In this document: positions 61,799 to 64,000 of the stretch, piece after piece
Layout: the number at the start of each line of letters is the position of its first letter
Numbering within the stretch: position 1 is the stretch's first letter
DNA from: Massilia sp. YIM B02443
Lineage (GTDB): Bacteria; Pseudomonadota; Gammaproteobacteria; Burkholderiales; Burkholderiaceae_D
Direction of reading: 5' to 3'
Length of the DNA stretch: 64,000 bases
NCBI RefSeq assembly: GCF_030411955.1
Contig: NZ_JASNRA010000020.1
Location: 1-64,000 of the forward strand
Notes under the pieces: model-generated
What the model saw: the letters and a program-made list of their open reading frames with translations, nothing else
Database searches by the model: none
What the model was told of the DNA's origin: nothing
Position numbers and translations under genes: made by a program

Positions 61799-64000
61799 AT
61801 GCGCTTCTACCGCAGCCGGGCACGGCACGTCTTCCATCCGCTGCCGGCCTGCATGGTCGCGCTGTGCTGTCTGCTGCCGTCCTGGCCCCTGGCCGCGCCG
61901 GCGCGCACCCTGGACCAGCTCGAGCACGTGAGCTGGACCGCGCGCGACGGCGTGCCCGACAACATCACCGCCATGGCCCAGACCACCGATGGCTGGATGT
62001 GGTTCGGCACCTCGGAAGGGTTGTGGCGCTTCGACGGCCTGCGCTTCACGGCCGCGAAGGCGCCCGCCGGCGCGCGTTTTCCCGACCAGACGGTTTACTC
62101 GCTGCAGGCGGACGGCGCCGCGGGCCTGTGGATCGGCTGGATGTTCGGCGGGGTCAGCCATTTGCAGGCGGGGACGCTGCGTAACTGGAGCGCGGCGGAC
62201 GGGCTGCCGCCCGGCGTCATCTGGGCGTTCGCGCAGGACGGTCCGTGGCTGTGGGCGGGCGGCATCGGCGGCCTGGCGCTGTTCGACGGCAGCCGCTGGC
62301 AGCGCATGGGGCCGGAACAGGGTTTCAGCGCGCGCAAGGTCGATGCGGTGTTCGTGCATGCCGACGGCACGCTGGCCGTGTTTACCGAACAGGGCCTGTT
62401 CCTGCGCGCGCCCGGCGCTGCGCGTTTCGCGCCGCCGCTGCCCGGTCCGCCCACACGCCAGCGGCCGGCCCAGTACGGGAGCGGCCCGGTCTGGTACCTG
62501 GAACAGCGTGGCATCCGGGCGCTGGACAGCCTGGCGCAGTACGGGCGCGCCGATCGCTGGGTGTTTCGCCAGCGCGCCGCCGTCACCGGCAGCCTGCTGG
62601 CCGACAGCCGCGGCGCGCTGTGGTTCGACGACGTCGGCACGCTGTTGCGGCATGCGGACCCGCTCGGCGCGGACGATGCCCCCGGCGGCGGGTACGCGCC
62701 GGGCGTCGAGCAATTCGGCGCGGCGCAAGGATTGTCCGGTTCCATCGTGTATCACATGATGGAAGATGCCCAGGGCAATGTCTGGGTCGTGACGAATGGC
62801 GGCCTGAACCGTTTTCGCGCGGCCAATGCGGTCGAACTGCGGCTGCCGACGCTGTACCGCGCGCGCCTGCTGGCCGGGGCCGACGGCAGTGTCTTCATCA
62901 GCGACGGCAACCAGGCGTGGCAAGCCAGCGCCGGCGGCGCCATGCGCAGCCTGCCTGCGGCGTCCGGCGCGATGGCGATGGCCACGGCGCCCGATGGCGC
63001 CATCTGGCTGGCGACGGCGCGGGCGCTGCGCCGGGTGACGGCGGACGGCGCGCGGCTGCTGGCCGACATCCCGTATCCGCCCGACGTCGCGCCGGCCGAC
63101 AATATCCGCGCCATCGTCGCCGCGCGTGACAGCGCGCTCTGGCTGGTGGCCAGCGGCCGCGGCGTGCTGCGCCACGCCGACGGCGCCTGGCAGCGCCATC
63201 CCGCGCTGCCCGAGGGCGGGCGCAAGACACCGATCGCCGTGCTGCAGGACAGCCGCGGCCGGGTCTGGATCGGCTACGAAGACAACCAGGTCGCCCTGGT
63301 CGAGGGCGACAAGGTCACCCTGTACGGCGCCGCGCAGGGGCTGACGGCCGGCAAGGTCAGCGTGCTGCTCGAGCACGGCGGCGCGATCTGGGCCGGCGGC
63401 AGCGACGGACTGGCGCGCCTGTCGGGGGCGCGCTTCGTCGCGCTGCACGCCTTCCCGGCCAGGGCCCTGGCCAGCCTGGCCGGCGCCGTCGGCGCGCCGG
63501 AAGGGATCTGGCTCAACGGCGGCGCCGGGCTGGTGCTGCTGCCGGCGGCTGCGCTGAAAGCGGGCGGCCCGCTGCCGGCCCGGGTGTTCGACGACACCGA
63601 AGGCGTCGTGGGGCGCGCCCGTCCGCTGTACAACGATGCGATCGTGCGCGCCACCGATGGCAGCATCTGGGTCTCGACCAAGCGCCGCGTGTTCCGGCTC
63701 GATCCGGCCACCGTCCGGCCCGAACCGGTGCCGGGGGCGCCGACGCTGCTGGCCGTGACGGCCGACGGGCGCGATTACGACGCGTCCGCCGCGATCGCGC
63801 TGCCGCCCAACCCGGGCCGGGTCGCGTTCCGCTTCGCTTCGCCCTCCACCGGCATGGCGCCGCGCATCCGCTACCGCTACCGGCTGGAGGGATACGACCG
63901 CGCGTGGCAGCACGCCGGCCATGCGGTGGACGTGGCCTATACCGGACTGCCGCCAGGCGACTTCCGGTTCGTGGTGCAGGCGCTGAACGGCGCCGGCGCG
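61799..64000 (+). CDS. Two-component-regulator propeller sensor protein, N-terminal part (runs off the window)
   Basis: The frame is open from ATG at 61799 to the window end (734 codons, no stop), so the C-terminal output domain is missing. A signal peptide (about 1-35, ending WPLAAPA) precedes Reg_prop blades such as DGVPDNITAMAQTTDGWMWF, GTSEGLWRFDG, EDAQGNVWVVTNGGLNRF and DSRGRVWIG. The Y_Y_Y domain starts near the end (YRYRLEGYDRAWQHAG). Such periplasmic sensors are normally fused to a membrane helix and a histidine kinase or GGDEF domain. Which output follows is unknown. Confidence 0.88.
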   Translation, partial: MRFYRSRARHVFHPLPACMVALCCLLPSWPLAAPARTLDQLEHVSWTARDGVPDNITAMAQTTDGWMWFGTSEGLWRFDGLRFTAAKAPAGARFPDQTVYSLQADGAAGLWIGWMFGGVSHLQAGTLRNWSAADGLPPGVIWAFAQDGPWLWAGGIGGLALFDGSRWQRMGPEQGFSARKVDAVFVHADGTLAVFTEQGLFLRAPGAARFAPPLPGPPTRQRPAQYGSGPVWYLEQRGIRALDSLAQYGRADRWVFRQRAAVTGSLLADSRGALWFDDVGTLLRHADPLGADDAPGGGYAPGVEQFGAAQGLSGSIVYHMMEDAQGNVWVVTNGGLNRFRAANAVELRLPTLYRARLLAGADGSVFISDGNQAWQASAGGAMRSLPAASGAMAMATAPDGAIWLATARALRRVTADGARLLADIPYPPDVAPADNIRAIVAARDSALWLVASGRGVLRHADGAWQRHPALPEGGRKTPIAVLQDSRGRVWIGYEDNQVALVEGDKVTLYGAAQGLTAGKVSVLLEHGGAIWAGGSDGLARLSGARFVALHAFPARALASLAGAVGAPEGIWLNGGAGLVLLPAAALKAGGPLPARVFDDTEGVVGRARPLYNDAIVRATDGSIWVSTKRRVFRLDPATVRPEPVPGAPTLLAVTADGRDYDASAAIALPPNPGRVAFRFASPSTGMAPRIRYRYRLEGYDRAWQHAGHAVDVAYTGLPPGDFRFVVQALNGAGA

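Noticed and set aside
1-64000. CRISPR array, IS element, prophage or rRNA operon
   Set aside because: No regularly spaced direct repeats, transposase, integrase, phage structural genes or rRNA sequence were seen.

Overview
The window is chromosomal DNA of a high-GC betaproteobacterium. The gene set points to the family Oxalobacteraceae, probably Massilia/Telluria or a close relative: class I PHA synthase next to phaR, a PEP-CTERM protein, an MSHA pilus locus, PgeF, RluD and BamD neighbours, and a tRNA-Leu. This assignment is inference from gene content and codon use, because no rRNA is present. The window is almost entirely ordinary vertically inherited chromosome. I see no insertion sequence, prophage, CRISPR array or replication origin.

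Layout. 1-4.5 kb: the end of a beta-helix-like protein, a DNA-protein crosslink repair protein (SRAP), a secreted DUF11-type protein, two small membrane proteins and a diguanylate cyclase. 4.5-8.4 kb: a three-subunit periplasmic molybdenum aldehyde oxidoreductase (paoABC-like). 8.5-11.8 kb: a universal stress protein plus a second, divergent PHA-synthase-like protein, with a perfect FNR-type box upstream and an unexplained orphan terminator. 11.8-21.3 kb: a DUF1287 protein, tRNA-Leu(UAA), a solitary ParB-like protein, a penicillin-acylase-family hydrolase, an acetyltransferase, thymidine kinase, the Prc/Tsp protease and a PEP-CTERM protein. 21.6-22.1 kb: a MaoC-like gene broken by a frameshift.

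22.1-37.8 kb is the most interesting block. A large hybrid sensor kinase and a response-regulator diguanylate cyclase form one transcription unit. Divergent from it begins an MSHA-type type IV pilus locus (mshE, mshG, a major pilin, then mshI, a PilN-like gene, mshJ, K, L, M, N). The ATPase MshE carries tandem c-di-GMP-binding MshEN motifs, so regulator and target lie side by side. The major pilin gene is preceded by a compact leader that can form a nested multi-stem RNA with a pseudoknot, which I could not match to a known class. The pilin has its own strong terminator.

37.8-64 kb: methionine aminotransferase, an orphan PIN toxin-like protein, yaaA, bamD/rluD/pgeF, a LysR regulator divergent from a SnoaL-like protein and a quinone-oxidoreductase-like protein, phaC-phaR, rimO, metC, trxC, a DUF72/Mut7-C/unknown gene trio, a cupin, a 106-bp palindromic REP/MITE-like element, a lipoprotein, an SGNH hydrolase, serB and mfd, and the 5' part of a two-component-propeller sensor protein that runs off the end. 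Reported starts were chosen from ribosome binding sites and family length where the longest frame was clearly too long.
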